Shown here in pieces: positions 46,265 to 54,222 of a DNA stretch of 64,000 nt. A model generated the notes under the pieces. The model made no database searches. It saw nothing but the letters and a program-made list of their open reading frames with translations, and was not told the DNA's origin. Location: assembly GCA_041781135.1 (NCBI GenBank), contig JBHAZV010000006.1, forward strand, positions 1 through 64,000, written 5' to 3'. Every line of letters begins with the position of its first letter. The first letter of the stretch is position 1. Origin of the DNA: JAUMXJ01 sp041781135 (GTDB lineage Bacteria; Bacillota; Clostridia; Peptostreptococcales; Acidaminobacteraceae). A program made the position numbers and the translations under genes.

Positions 46265-46609
46265 TTAGTTAATTTCTCGATATGTCAATCGCGTTTCTAT
46301 CTCATCAGATGGAAAGAGACCTAACTCATAAAGCGACTGACAAAAAGGATCTGGAGCATTTATGTCGTGGTATTTTGAAAAAGCATCTGCGCGGCAAGCG
46401 CCCCAACAATAGGGGAGTTCTTTACAAATTGAACAAACTCCCTTTATTTTGTGAAGATCCGTCTTCTTTTTCCGTTCAATTGGCGTTAGTTTATCAACAA
46501 TATCAGAATTATCATCAAGAAGAATAAAAGTCAATACTTGTTTGGTTGATTTTAGTATATTACTTATGAAAGGACGGCGAAAATAATGAAGGATCAGAGG
46601 CATGTACAT
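46265..46609 (-). pseudogene. Truncated radical SAM protein, C-terminal SPASM domain only
   Basis: About 114 codons remain. The cysteine pattern GVCSICKELPYCWGACRADA and DPFC is the auxiliary Fe-S cluster motif (C-x2-C-x5-C-x3-C ... C) of SPASM domains in peptide-modifying radical SAM enzymes. The radical SAM core (CxxxCxxC) is missing and DNA further upstream shows only a terminator and other fragments. A maturase/exporter cassette for a ribosomally made peptide was probably here. No precursor peptide gene was found. Confidence 0.7.
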
Positions 46610-46675
46610 TTGGACTTTATGAAGTCTACAGCTGACGGCTCTACATGAGAGTCAGTATGTTTCAATTATTTTCGG

Positions 46676-46708
46676 GGCTGCAACTTCTTTTTGAATTGCA
46701 GCCTTTTA
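46676..46708 (+). terminator. Stand-alone terminator hairpin
   Basis: GGCTGCAA and TTGCAGCC enclose a 12-base loop, followed by TTTT. No plus-strand gene precedes it, so it is likely left over from a lost gene. Confidence 0.6.
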
Positions 46709-46744
46709 TGTAACGATTTTTAAGTTTTGTTATGGCTATTTGGG

Positions 46745-46864
46745 TTAGTGTTCAGAGAGATAATTCGTTGAGAGTCCAACTATTTCTGAAAACTGCTGCT
46801 GCGTATAGCCATTTGTTTTTCGAATCTTTTGAATTCGTTTCCCACTGGAGCTTTTCGTACACAT
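46745..46864 (-). pseudogene. XRE-family helix-turn-helix fragment
   Basis: A 39-codon minus-strand frame contains KRIQKIRKTNGYTQQQFSEI and then VGLSTNYLSEH before a stop. This is the first helices of a Cro/CI-type HTH (the normal continuation is SxIERG). The frame ends in the recognition helix, so it cannot be functional. Confidence 0.7.
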
Positions 46865-46961
46865 CGCAGATGCTGAGGGGAAAGTCCGACACGAGAGAGC
46901 CGCCGTCCTTGTTCTGTATTCAGTTATTACTTGGGTTCGGTTCTATCTTCAAAGGGAAAGA

Positions 46962-47041
46962 GCCGTTTTTTCATCTACGAATTTGAAACTTTGAAAAACG
47001 GCCTTTGGGCAGCAAAAAAGCCCGATAAAATCGGGCTTTTT
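46962..47041. terminator. Two hairpins, the second a bidirectional terminator
   Basis: GCCGTTTTTTCA...TTGAAAAACGGC (46962-47002) is followed by AAAAAGCCCGA-TAAAA-TCGGGCTTTTT (47014-47041). The second has A and T runs on both sides and can stop transcripts from either strand, including tRNA-Ser. Confidence 0.75.
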
Positions 47042-47071
47042 GCCGGGTACATCTTTTTCGTACCATTTTGA

Positions 47072-47159
47072 TGGCGGAGAAGAAGAGATTTGAACTCTTG
47101 CGACCTTGCAGCCCTACTCCCTTAGCAGGGGAGCCCCTTCACCACTTGGGTACTTCTCC
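47072..47159 (-). tRNA. tRNA-Ser (anticodon GCT)
   Basis: Acceptor GGAGAAG/CTTCTCC, anticodon stem CTCCC/GGGAG with loop CTGCTAA giving GCT, long variable arm, T loop TTCAAAT and encoded CCA. It lies inside the accessory island. Confidence 0.95.
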
Positions 47160-47170
47160 ACACGCGCAAT

Positions 47171-47199
47171 ATTTTACTCACTTATCGGCAAAAAGTCAA
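47171..47199 (-). promoter_or_regulatory. Promoter of tRNA-Ser
   Basis: Minus strand TTGACT, 17 bases, TAAAAT, about 11 bases before the tRNA. Confidence 0.75.
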
Positions 47200-47247
47200 G
47201 TAAATTTATAAAAATTCACGTTCTATCTTCTAGAGTCGTCAAACATT

Positions 47248-48328
47248 TGTGACACGGAGGGGAAAGAAAAAGCGATATGACCACTTCGATTCCCCCTTGG
47301 GTGCATCCCGCCCCTGGGGGCGGGATGAGTGCGAGCCTTGGTATTTCTTGAGCATTTCATCCGGGCTTAAAATCCAAGTACCCTTCTCGCTGTCCGGTTG
47401 TATCGCTTCTCGTATCGCACAAGAGAAGCTCTTAGTTCCTCTTCACTACGAAATCTTCGACCGCTATAAAAATTCTCACTGTCGAGGCGGTGAGAGCGCT
47501 CCACCACCCCGTTTTGCCAAGGGAAGTAAGGTCTCGTGCGGCGATAAGCAATCCAGAGCCTCGTCAGAGTGGTTTCAAACCCACTTCGCCTTTCCTTCTC
47601 CCACGGGTTCGTAAACTCACGCCCGTTGTCCGTTTGGATCTCATGAATCGCAAAGCCCACGCGAGACGAAAGCGTCTCCAAGAACGCGCTTGTATGCGTT
47701 ACACTGCACTCATCGACGATCGATAAGACGCGCTTGCGGGTATAAAGATCGATCGCTGTGATTTGGTAATACTGCGAAATATAGCCCTCAAACATCACGC
47801 TGCTGCGGGGAACATACTTGATATCCATCTGCACCATTTCGCCCGGAAAACGCGCGCGAAACGGCGTATAACGCGACCGAGGAAGATGAGGTGGTCGAGA
47901 AGGCGGAGAAGAAAAGTGGCGGCGAATCTGATGACACATCGAGCCATAGCTCCGCGTATATCCTGCATCCCGGCACCAACATACACTTCCGCAAGACCCC
48001 GTTTTTTGTGTCGCCGATAGGTCACTTCGATCAGAGCAAGCTCCTCCGCCGTATGAGCACGGCTGTGAGACTTCGGACAACGAGAGTGAGGACGAAGGGA
48101 GTGGATCGTTCCATAGTAGCGCTTGAGCCAGCGTGACACATTTTGACGCGAGGTATGATACCGCCTCGCAGCTTCTGCGTTGTTCCCGCAAGAGAGTGCA
48201 TAGTCACAGATTCGCTTTCGAAGTCTGAGTTCTTCTGTTATAATCGGTTTCAAGAGAGTCTCCTTTGGCTTTAGTGTGGTAACCAAAGTATATCAGAGGG
48301 CTCTCTCTTTTTTTCCCTCCGTGTCACA
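47248..48328 (-). mobile_element. IS481-like insertion sequence, 1081 bp
   Basis: The ends are inverted repeats TGTGACACGGAGGG(G/A)AAA; 14 bases match exactly, and the adjacent ACAT on both sides extends the symmetry. IS481 ends start with TGT, as here. It contains one DDE transposase gene on the minus strand. No clear target duplication is seen. On its right it truncates the AlbA/helicase-like gene. Confidence 0.85.
47367..48286 (-). pseudogene. IS481-like DDE transposase with a frameshift
   Basis: The N-terminal part (from ATG at 48286) has an HTH (NNAEAARRYHTSRQNVSRWL) and reads to KKRGLAEVYVG. The rest continues in another frame from about CRDAGYTRSYGSMCHQIRR to the stop at 47367. The catalytic Asp residues are in VQMDIKYV and IQTDNGREF, and the Glu in NGVVERSHRLDSE. 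The change of frame is near 47985. It could be a damaging one-base change or a programmed shift; IS481 transposases are usually one frame, so damage is more likely. Confidence 0.8.
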
Positions 48329-48657
48329 TATGTATTATAACCTTACAGTTCAAGGAAATGGAAGATGCTGGACTTCCTGCTCCTGAATACACTGATAACG
48401 CCTTTATGCTCAATGTGACAATCCGGAATGGCAAATTAAATGGCGAATTAAATCCTGCTCTCCTTTATCTCAACAAAAGCGAATTAGCAGTTTATCATCT
48501 CATTGAAAAATCTCTGCAAAACTCTCGTCAGGAAATTGCTGACCAACTTAATATATCTACAAGAACCGTAGATAGAGCTATTAAGTCCCTTATCCAAAAA
48601 GACTTGATTGTGCGTGAAGGCTCAAAGAAAACCGGACATTGGAAAATCATCAAGTGA
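48329..48657 (+). pseudogene. 5'-truncated AlbA/RecG-like ATP-binding protein, C-terminal HTH part
   Basis: The frame is open from the IS end: LQFKEMEDAGLPAPEYTDN, then FMLNVTIRN, then a winged helix (SRQEIADQLNISTRTVDRAI). This is the C-terminus of the family annotated as putative transcriptional regulator or ATP-dependent DNA helicase with an AlbA_2 domain. The ATG at 48358 is internal. The first several hundred codons are lost; the IS occupies the break point. Confidence 0.75.
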
Positions 48658-48672
48658 TTTTTCTCAAATTCC

Positions 48673-48701
48673 TTGACACAAGCAAAACTCAGGAGTATAA
48701 T
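48673..48701 (+). promoter_or_regulatory. Consensus promoter of the leader-methyltransferase unit
   Basis: TTGACA (48673-48678), exactly 17 bases, TATAAT (48696-48701), both perfect. Confidence 0.9.
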
Positions 48702-48728
48702 ATATAAAATTATTCAGGAGGTAATGCA

Positions 48729-48842
48729 ATGTTGAATCGTATCGGCTGTTTTAATAATGTAGTCGTTATGCAGTCCGCAGTCCCTGCTTATTATTGGCAG
48801 AACAACGGGCTTACATTGCTATACCCTTTTTCAAGTAATTAG
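48729..48842 (+). CDS. 37-residue leader peptide of an attenuator
   Basis: AGGAGG lies seven bases before the ATG. The peptide runs from MLNRIGCFNNVVVMQSAV to LLYPFSSN and contains the motif AVPAYYWQNN. It lies between a perfect promoter and a terminator that precedes the methyltransferase. The layout matches ribosome-stalling leaders of inducible resistance genes. The peptide itself is not recognised. Confidence 0.7.
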   Translation: MLNRIGCFNNVVVMQSAVPAYYWQNNGLTLLYPFSSN

Positions 48843-48872
48843 AGTGTTTTTCTAATTTGATTAAGCTAAACG

Positions 48873-48914
48873 CAGTGCAAGCTATGAGTGAATCTTAGCC
48901 TGCACTGTTTTTTT
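48873..48914 (+). terminator. Leader terminator before the methyltransferase
   Basis: CAGTGCAAGCT and AGCCTGCACTG pair with one mismatch around a 13-base loop, followed by TTTTTTT. It lies 26 bases before the methyltransferase start, so readthrough is needed for expression. An upstream GCTAA (in TTAAGCTAAACG) could pair with TTAGC in the 3' half as an alternative fold. Confidence 0.75.
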
Positions 48915-48939
48915 ATACTTTTTTATAGGAGGTTTCGAG

Positions 48940-49728
48940 ATGGAAACAAAAGACTACTTAACAAATTATTATGAGAGGTATGATGAGAACGGTCGTCTTA
49001 TCTCCAAACACGGTATGGTGGAGTATCTTACCACTATGAAATATGTGGAAAAGTATCTCAAACCCAATATGCGAATCTTGGAGATCGGCGCAGCAACAGG
49101 TCGATATAGTCACGCCTTAGCACAGAAAGGTTATCGAGTGGATGCGGTCGAATTAGTTGAGCATAATATCGAAATCTTCAAACAAAACACCATCGAAGGC
49201 GAACCCGTCACAATCACACAAGGTAATGCTATGGATCTATCTGCTTTTGAAAGCGACACTTATGACATTACTCTGTTGCTCGGTCCGATGTATCATTTAT
49301 TCACAAAAGAGGATAAGTTAAAAGCCTTATCAGAAGCTATCCGAGTCACAAAGAAAGGCGGTATAATTTTTGCTGCTTATTGTATGGGTGATGCAAGCGT
49401 TTTGTCATACGGTTTTATTCGTGGCGAAATCTACAACATTATTGAAAAATGTATGCTTAATACAGAAACATTTGATACCTTCTCAAATCCGTGGGACATA
49501 TTTGAGTTACACAGAAAGGAAGATACTGATGATCTCCGTTCGGAGTTCAATGTTACTCAGCTTCACTTTGTTGCTTCAGATGGCTACACAAATCATATGA
49601 GAGAAACCGTAGACCAAATGGATGACCGAATGTACGAACTATATCTAAAGTATCATCTTGCAATTTGCGAAAGACAAGATATGATTGGTTACTCTCATCA
49701 CACACTTGATATATTTAGAAAGGAATAG
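48940..49728 (+). CDS. Class I SAM-dependent methyltransferase
   Basis: 262 residues. Motif I ILEIGAATGRYSHALAQKG (about 46-64), acidic motif II VDAVELVEHN, and motif IV TLLLGPMYHLF. Ribosome site AGGAGG at seven bases. Family members methylate small molecules or antibiotics; it lacks rRNA methylase (Erm) motifs. The attenuated leader and the acetyltransferase six bases downstream suggest a drug-response unit, but the substrate is unknown. Codon use is AT-rich compared with the core genes. Confidence 0.85.
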   Translation: METKDYLTNYYERYDENGRLISKHGMVEYLTTMKYVEKYLKPNMRILEIGAATGRYSHALAQKGYRVDAVELVEHNIEIFKQNTIEGEPVTITQGNAMDLSAFESDTYDITLLLGPMYHLFTKEDKLKALSEAIRVTKKGGIIFAAYCMGDASVLSYGFIRGEIYNIIEKCMLNTETFDTFSNPWDIFELHRKEDTDDLRSEFNVTQLHFVASDGYTNHMRETVDQMDDRMYELYLKYHLAICERQDMIGYSHHTLDIFRKE

Positions 49729-49733
49729 AAAAA

Positions 49734-50216
49734 ATGAACATAAATATACGAAACGCTGTCATAGATGATTGCGAGCGTATTCGCCCGCTTCAAAAAGAAA
49801 TCGCAGACTTACACCATAAAGGCAGACCTGATTTGTTCAAAACCGAAGCTCGCTACTTTACAAAGGAAGCATTTACAGAACGGTTAAATGATCCGAAACA
49901 CACCATCTACATTGCCGAAACTGATAATGGCAATGTAGTAGGATATGCTTTTGCTTGGATTGTATCTTACAGAAATCACTCTACATACATTGACTTTGAC
50001 TGTTTCTACATTGATGATATTTGTGTCCTAAAATCTCATCAGAGAAACGGGATAGGAAAACAACTTTTCGAGTGTTGTAAGCAAAAAGCTCAAGAAAAGA
50101 AATGTAAAATGATCGAACTTGGCGTTTGGGGATTTAATAAGGATGCGATTGCATTTTATGAGAATTGCGGAATGACAGACCGTATCCGCAGAATGGAATA
50201 CAGATTGGAGGACTAA
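49734..50216 (+). CDS. GNAT-family N-acetyltransferase
   Basis: 160 residues. The acetyl-CoA loop is VLKSHQRNGIGKQLFECC (R/Q-x-x-G-x-G/A), preceded by strand CFYIDDICVL and followed by GVWGFNKDAIAFYENCGM. The full-length GNAT fold is present. Co-transcribed with the methyltransferase (5 bp apart). Substrate unknown; aminoglycosides or other small amines are possible. Confidence 0.88.
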   Translation: MNINIRNAVIDDCERIRPLQKEIADLHHKGRPDLFKTEARYFTKEAFTERLNDPKHTIYIAETDNGNVVGYAFAWIVSYRNHSTYIDFDCFYIDDICVLKSHQRNGIGKQLFECCKQKAQEKKCKMIELGVWGFNKDAIAFYENCGMTDRIRRMEYRLED

Positions 50217-50219
50217 AAA

Positions 50220-50285
50220 ATGATTACACATAAAGGAACACAAACTATACATACAGAAAGACTTATATTACGAAAATTTACCTAA
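50220..50285 (+). pseudogene. RimJ/RimL-type acetyltransferase stub
   Basis: GGAGG then ATG encodes MITHKGTQTIHTERLILRKF followed by one more residue and a stop. HTERLILRxF is the typical start of RimJ/RimL-like GNAT enzymes. Only 21 codons remain. It shows that the operon was longer before deletion. Confidence 0.7.
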
Positions 50286-50360
50286 AAATATCTGCTTTTC
50301 ATTTGTAATCCCTCCTTTGACTTTATTATATAAGGAAGAACACTCTTTCTCAAATGTGCA

Positions 50361-50397
50361 AAAAAATAAGGCTCTAACCAATTAAGGTTAAAGCCTT
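50361..50397 (-). terminator. Terminator at the right edge of the island
   Basis: Minus strand AAGGCT(T)TAACC-TTAATT-GGTTA(G)AGCCTT followed by ATTTTTTTG. Confidence 0.7.
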
Positions 50398-50414
50398 ATA
50401 ATGAAAACTATTTG

Positions 50415-50501
50415 TGTTTACGACAGCGGTTTGTCGTAAGGTTCAAGAAGGGTTCAAAAATTCATTTGTCGTAAATTTGTCGTAAACCCGCTGACGTGTT
50501 T
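50415..50501. repeat. TTTGTCGTAA boxes and integrase-end-like remnant
   Basis: TTTGTCGTAA occurs at 50430, 50465 and 50476, and its inverse TTTACGACA at 50418 forms a dyad with the first. Read on the minus strand, 50454-50501 encodes a short tail, HVSGFTTNLRQMNF then stop, of the kind found at the end of tyrosine recombinases of mobile elements. They may be arm sites or the attachment junction of a lost element. The rest of 50286-50558 holds only the terminator hairpin. Confidence 0.45.
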
Positions 50502-50558
50502 CATTTTTGAATTAACAAAACGCCGCAAACGCTGCCAAAACCTGATTTTTGTGGGTTT

Positions 50559-52028
50559 TTAGTCTGCGAGGGGCTTCATTGTAGGGAAAGGAATAATCTC
50601 GCGAATGCTCGGTTTGCCGGTCAGTATCATAACAACCCTGTCCACACCTATGCCGAGCCCCCCTGTCGGCGGAAGCCCTACTTCGATTGCATTCAAAAAG
50701 TCGTAATCCATTACATGCGCCTCTTCGTCGCCGAGAGCCCTCTCCCGCTCCTGCGCTTCAAACCTGCTTCTCTGATCGATCGGGTCATTTAGCTCCGAAA
50801 ATCCATTTGCAATTTCCATCTTTGCCGCAAATGCCTCAAATCTATTGGTATACTCCGGATGCTCCGGATTGCGCTTTGCAAGCGGCGAAATTTCGACAGG
50901 ATGATGCAGAACAAACGTAGGCTGTTCGAGATCCCCCTCGCAAAACTCCTCAAAAGCGAGCGAAACAAGATGCCCTCGCGTCATATGCGGTTTTATATCG
51001 AGATTGAGCTTATCCTTTGCTATTGCACGCGCCTCTTCGTCGGTAGCAAACCCGTAGAAATCCACTCCGGTTTTTTCTTCAACCATCTTGTGCATACTGA
51101 CGCGCTTCCAAGGAGGAGTAAAATCGAGAGTCATTCCCTCGTATTCTGCAATCATGGAGCCGTTTACCTCCAAACAGGCGCGAGATACACTCTGTTCAGT
51201 TATTTCAATCATATATTCGTAATTGCGGTAAGCTGCATAAAGCTCCACGCTCGTATATTCAGGATGATGCTTGTACGAAACTCCCTCGTTTCTGAACATC
51301 TTACCCATCTCAAAAACCTTGTCAAAACCGCCCACAATAAGTCTTTTCAAGTAGAGCTCATTGGCTATGCGCATATACATATCGATATCATATGCATTAT
51401 GATGGGTGACAAAAGGTTTGGCATTCGCACCGCCGGCTATTACGCTGAGAACAGGCGTTTCAACCTCGAGGAATCCCTCGCTCACGAAGTATTTTTTCAT
51501 GGCGGCCATTATCGCAAATCGCTTGATAAGATTTGTCCTGACATCGGGATTGACAATCATATCCACATACCTCTGACGATACCTCGTCTCGACATCCCTT
51601 AGACCATGATACTTTTCGGGCAAAATCTGCAAAGATTTTGTAAGGAGCTGCACTTCCTCAGCCTTGACAGAAATCTCATTTTTCTGGGTCCTGAATACCT
51701 CGCCCCGAACGCCTACAATATCGCCGATGTCATAGGTCTTGAATACATCGTATTCTTCATCACCGATGGCATCGCGCCTCACATAGCTCTGTATCCTGCC
51801 AGTGGAATCCTGTATATCGATGAAGGAAGTCTTTCCCATATGCCTGTTCGCCATTATTCTTCCTGCTATCGCGACAGTCTTGCCTTCAAAATCATCGAAT
51901 TTATCAACTATATCTTTTGCAAAAGCAGTGCGGTCATATTTATCCACCCTATGCGGATCTCTCCCCATTTCCTGCAATTTTAACAGTTTTTCCCTTCTGA
52001 TTTTGAGAATTTCGTTTAAGTTTTCCAT
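50559..52028 (-). CDS. lysS: Lysyl-tRNA synthetase, class II
   Basis: 489 residues. OB-fold anticodon domain (about 55-150), class II core with motif 2 region KMFRNEGVSYKHHPEYTS and motif 3 GLGIGVDRVVMILT. The end REIIPFPTMKP is typical. GGAGGGAG precedes the ATG. No T-box fits in the short upstream gap. Confidence 0.97.
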   Translation of the reverse strand: MENLNEILKIRREKLLKLQEMGRDPHRVDKYDRTAFAKDIVDKFDDFEGKTVAIAGRIMANRHMGKTSFIDIQDSTGRIQSYVRRDAIGDEEYDVFKTYDIGDIVGVRGEVFRTQKNEISVKAEEVQLLTKSLQILPEKYHGLRDVETRYRQRYVDMIVNPDVRTNLIKRFAIMAAMKKYFVSEGFLEVETPVLSVIAGGANAKPFVTHHNAYDIDMYMRIANELYLKRLIVGGFDKVFEMGKMFRNEGVSYKHHPEYTSVELYAAYRNYEYMIEITEQSVSRACLEVNGSMIAEYEGMTLDFTPPWKRVSMHKMVEEKTGVDFYGFATDEEARAIAKDKLNLDIKPHMTRGHLVSLAFEEFCEGDLEQPTFVLHHPVEISPLAKRNPEHPEYTNRFEAFAAKMEIANGFSELNDPIDQRSRFEAQERERALGDEEAHVMDYDFLNAIEVGLPPTGGLGIGVDRVVMILTGKPSIREIIPFPTMKPLAD

Positions 52029-52093
52029 ACTCCCTCCAAATTGGCCTATAAACCATTAATCAATTATACCCATCATAATCAACTGATGCAAGG

Positions 52094-53200
52094 TCAATAA
52101 ACAAGCACGCTCTCTCCATCTATAAGCTCGCTGTTGATATACTCCGCCTCGCTCTCGGGTATTGTGATGAGCTCCGGCACTCCGTCGCTTATATAGCGAA
52201 GCTCCGGTTTTTCAGAATAGACATCGAGCCACCAAGTCATCTGGAATTCATCTTCGCCACACTGTACCCTGTTTATTCCCGCAGGATTCAAACCCTTTGT
52301 ATAAAGCGGCCAGGTGGGCCTCCATCCGACCAGAAGCAAAACTTTGTTTTCGTATGCAGTATCTTCGTACACGCCGCTTACGGCATATTCCTCAAGTTCA
52401 GGAATCGGCGAAATCCCATAGGGCAGCGCCATGGAGTTCATCTCGATTTTTTCGTAAATATTCCGATAATACCTTAAATTTCTGCCTATAGTATCCTGAA
52501 TTTCGTCAGCATTCAGCTGATTCAGATAATCATGCCCGTATGTATGATTTCCAACCTCGTAGCCGTTATCGAGCAAATATCGCAGCTTCCACTCCAAATG
52601 CTCGGATTCCCCAAACGCGCCCGCGTTCAGATAAAAAATGGCATTTCTTCCGAAATCGGGGTACTTCTTGTAAAAATCGTCTAAAATACCTACGGCGCAG
52701 TCGGGATCAGGGATAAGCTTGCCATCCGAATCCCTCGCTGCCTTAAAATGCGATATATCCCCATCGTCAAACGTCAAAATCACAGGAGTTGTGCCGGCAG
52801 GAACATCTATATTGGAATTGATGTAATCGTCCATGGAAATCGTTCTGAATCCATTTTGGTACAATATTTCCAAGTCTTGCTTAAAACTTTCGACAGAACG
52901 GTCATAATCTATATTCTCGGCGCCTATCCGGTGATACATCAGCACCATTATTTCCCCAAGCTCGTTCGGCGCAAATCCTTCGCCATTAATCTTTTCGAGC
53001 ACATTTTTTTTATGCGCGTCAAGAGTTACAGAAGTCGTTTCGGTTTCAGAGGAAACCGAAGTCTGCGGAGGCGGGGTGGTAATAATTACAGTTGGTTCAC
53101 CGCCAGGGCGATCTAAAACAAAATGCCTGACAACAAAAAAACCGCCCGCCGCAACGACCACCAACGCTAATATTACCAATAAAAATTTACCGTAATTCAT
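52094..53200 (-). CDS. Membrane-anchored polysaccharide deacetylase
   Basis: 368 residues. TM anchor (about 5-27), Thr/Ser/Pro linker, and a NodB domain (about 80-300) with metal Asp pair VILTFDDGD and metal His pair NHTYGHDY. It likely removes N-acetyl groups from cell-wall glycan at the outer face. It overlaps the dusB stop by four bases. Confidence 0.88.
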   Translation of the reverse strand: MNYGKFLLVILALVVVAAGGFFVVRHFVLDRPGGEPTVIITTPPPQTSVSSETETTSVTLDAHKKNVLEKINGEGFAPNELGEIMVLMYHRIGAENIDYDRSVESFKQDLEILYQNGFRTISMDDYINSNIDVPAGTTPVILTFDDGDISHFKAARDSDGKLIPDPDCAVGILDDFYKKYPDFGRNAIFYLNAGAFGESEHLEWKLRYLLDNGYEVGNHTYGHDYLNQLNADEIQDTIGRNLRYYRNIYEKIEMNSMALPYGISPIPELEEYAVSGVYEDTAYENKVLLLVGWRPTWPLYTKGLNPAGINRVQCGEDEFQMTWWLDVYSEKPELRYISDGVPELITIPESEAEYINSELIDGESVLVY

Positions 53201-54222
53201 CCTTCCCCCATTTTCAAGTATTCGAGCGCCTTACGCATTTCGGCTTCGGTAGACGCCTCGTTTATCTGCCTGCGAACAGCGGCCGCGCCCGGCACAGACT
53301 TCATATACCACGACGCGTGCTTGCGCATTTCGAGCACGGCCCTTTTGCCCTTGTATTCAAGCAATTTGTCAAAGTGCAGGCACGCCGCTTCATAGCGGGA
53401 CATAATGCTCAAATCAGGCTCTTCGCCTATGCGCGCCACAGCACGCATACCGATACAATCACTGATGAATTCACCGGTATAATCACTCGGCGATCCTTCT
53501 GCGCTCTCGTAAAGAATTCTTTCTACCTCGCCAAGCAGCCACGGATGACCCATTGCAGCCCTTCCAATCATCACTCCGTCGCATCCGGTCTCCATGACCA
53601 TGCTCCGAGCATCCTGCACGGAGCGAATGTCGCCATTTCCTATTACAGGAATTTTTAGAGTATTCTTCAGCTTTCTGATATAACTCCAATCTGCGCTGCC
53701 ACCGAACCCCTGTGCTCTCGTCCTGCCGTGAAGGCACACTCTTGCAGCTCCTGCAGCCTCGCACATCCTGCCAAAATCGATGCAATTTATTGAAGACGAG
53801 TCCCAACCAAGCCTGAACTTTACCGATATCGGTTTATTTAATACCTCCACCGCCGTGCGTATAAAGCGCTCCGCCGAAGCGATGTCGCGCATCATCACTG
53901 CGCCGCCGCCGCTGGAAAGCACCTTGGGAGCAGGGCAACCGCAGTTTATATCAAATCCTGCAACATCCTGGGCGTTTAACGAATCTGCGACAGCTCTAAG
54001 CACCTCCGTGGAACTACCGAAAATCTGGCACACATCGTCCGGCTGCGCCTCTAAAATTTCGTAAGTCTTAAAATTTCCATTGTAGAGAGCGTTTATCGAA
54101 ACCATTTCCGTAAACGCTGTTCCGTTAAAAAATAATCTGCAAACTTCCCTAAACGCTCTATCCGTGACTCCCGCAAGCGGCGCGAGATATGTGGTGGGAT
54201 TTTTGCTGAAAAAACCTCCCAC
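53197..54222 (-). CDS. dusB: tRNA-dihydrouridine synthase
   Basis: 341 residues. FMN-binding TIM barrel: YLAPLAGVTDRAFR at the start, catalytic Cys in DINCGCPAPKV, Lys/Arg in SVKFRLGW, CLHGRTRAQGF and GNGDIRS, GVMIGRAAMGHPWLL. Reduces uridines in tRNA. GTG start shares a base with the coaX stop (TAGTG) and has AGGAGA upstream. Confidence 0.93.
   Translation of the reverse strand: MGGFFSKNPTTYLAPLAGVTDRAFREVCRLFFNGTAFTEMVSINALYNGNFKTYEILEAQPDDVCQIFGSSTEVLRAVADSLNAQDVAGFDINCGCPAPKVLSSGGGAVMMRDIASAERFIRTAVEVLNKPISVKFRLGWDSSSINCIDFGRMCEAAGAARVCLHGRTRAQGFGGSADWSYIRKLKNTLKIPVIGNGDIRSVQDARSMVMETGCDGVMIGRAAMGHPWLLGEVERILYESAEGSPSDYTGEFISDCIGMRAVARIGEEPDLSIMSRYEAACLHFDKLLEYKGKRAVLEMRKHASWYMKSVPGAAAVRRQINEASTEAEMRKALEYLKMGEG

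Noticed and set aside
49370..49600. Second-frame ORF inside the methyltransferase gene
   Set aside because: Shadow of the methyltransferase; no ribosome site.
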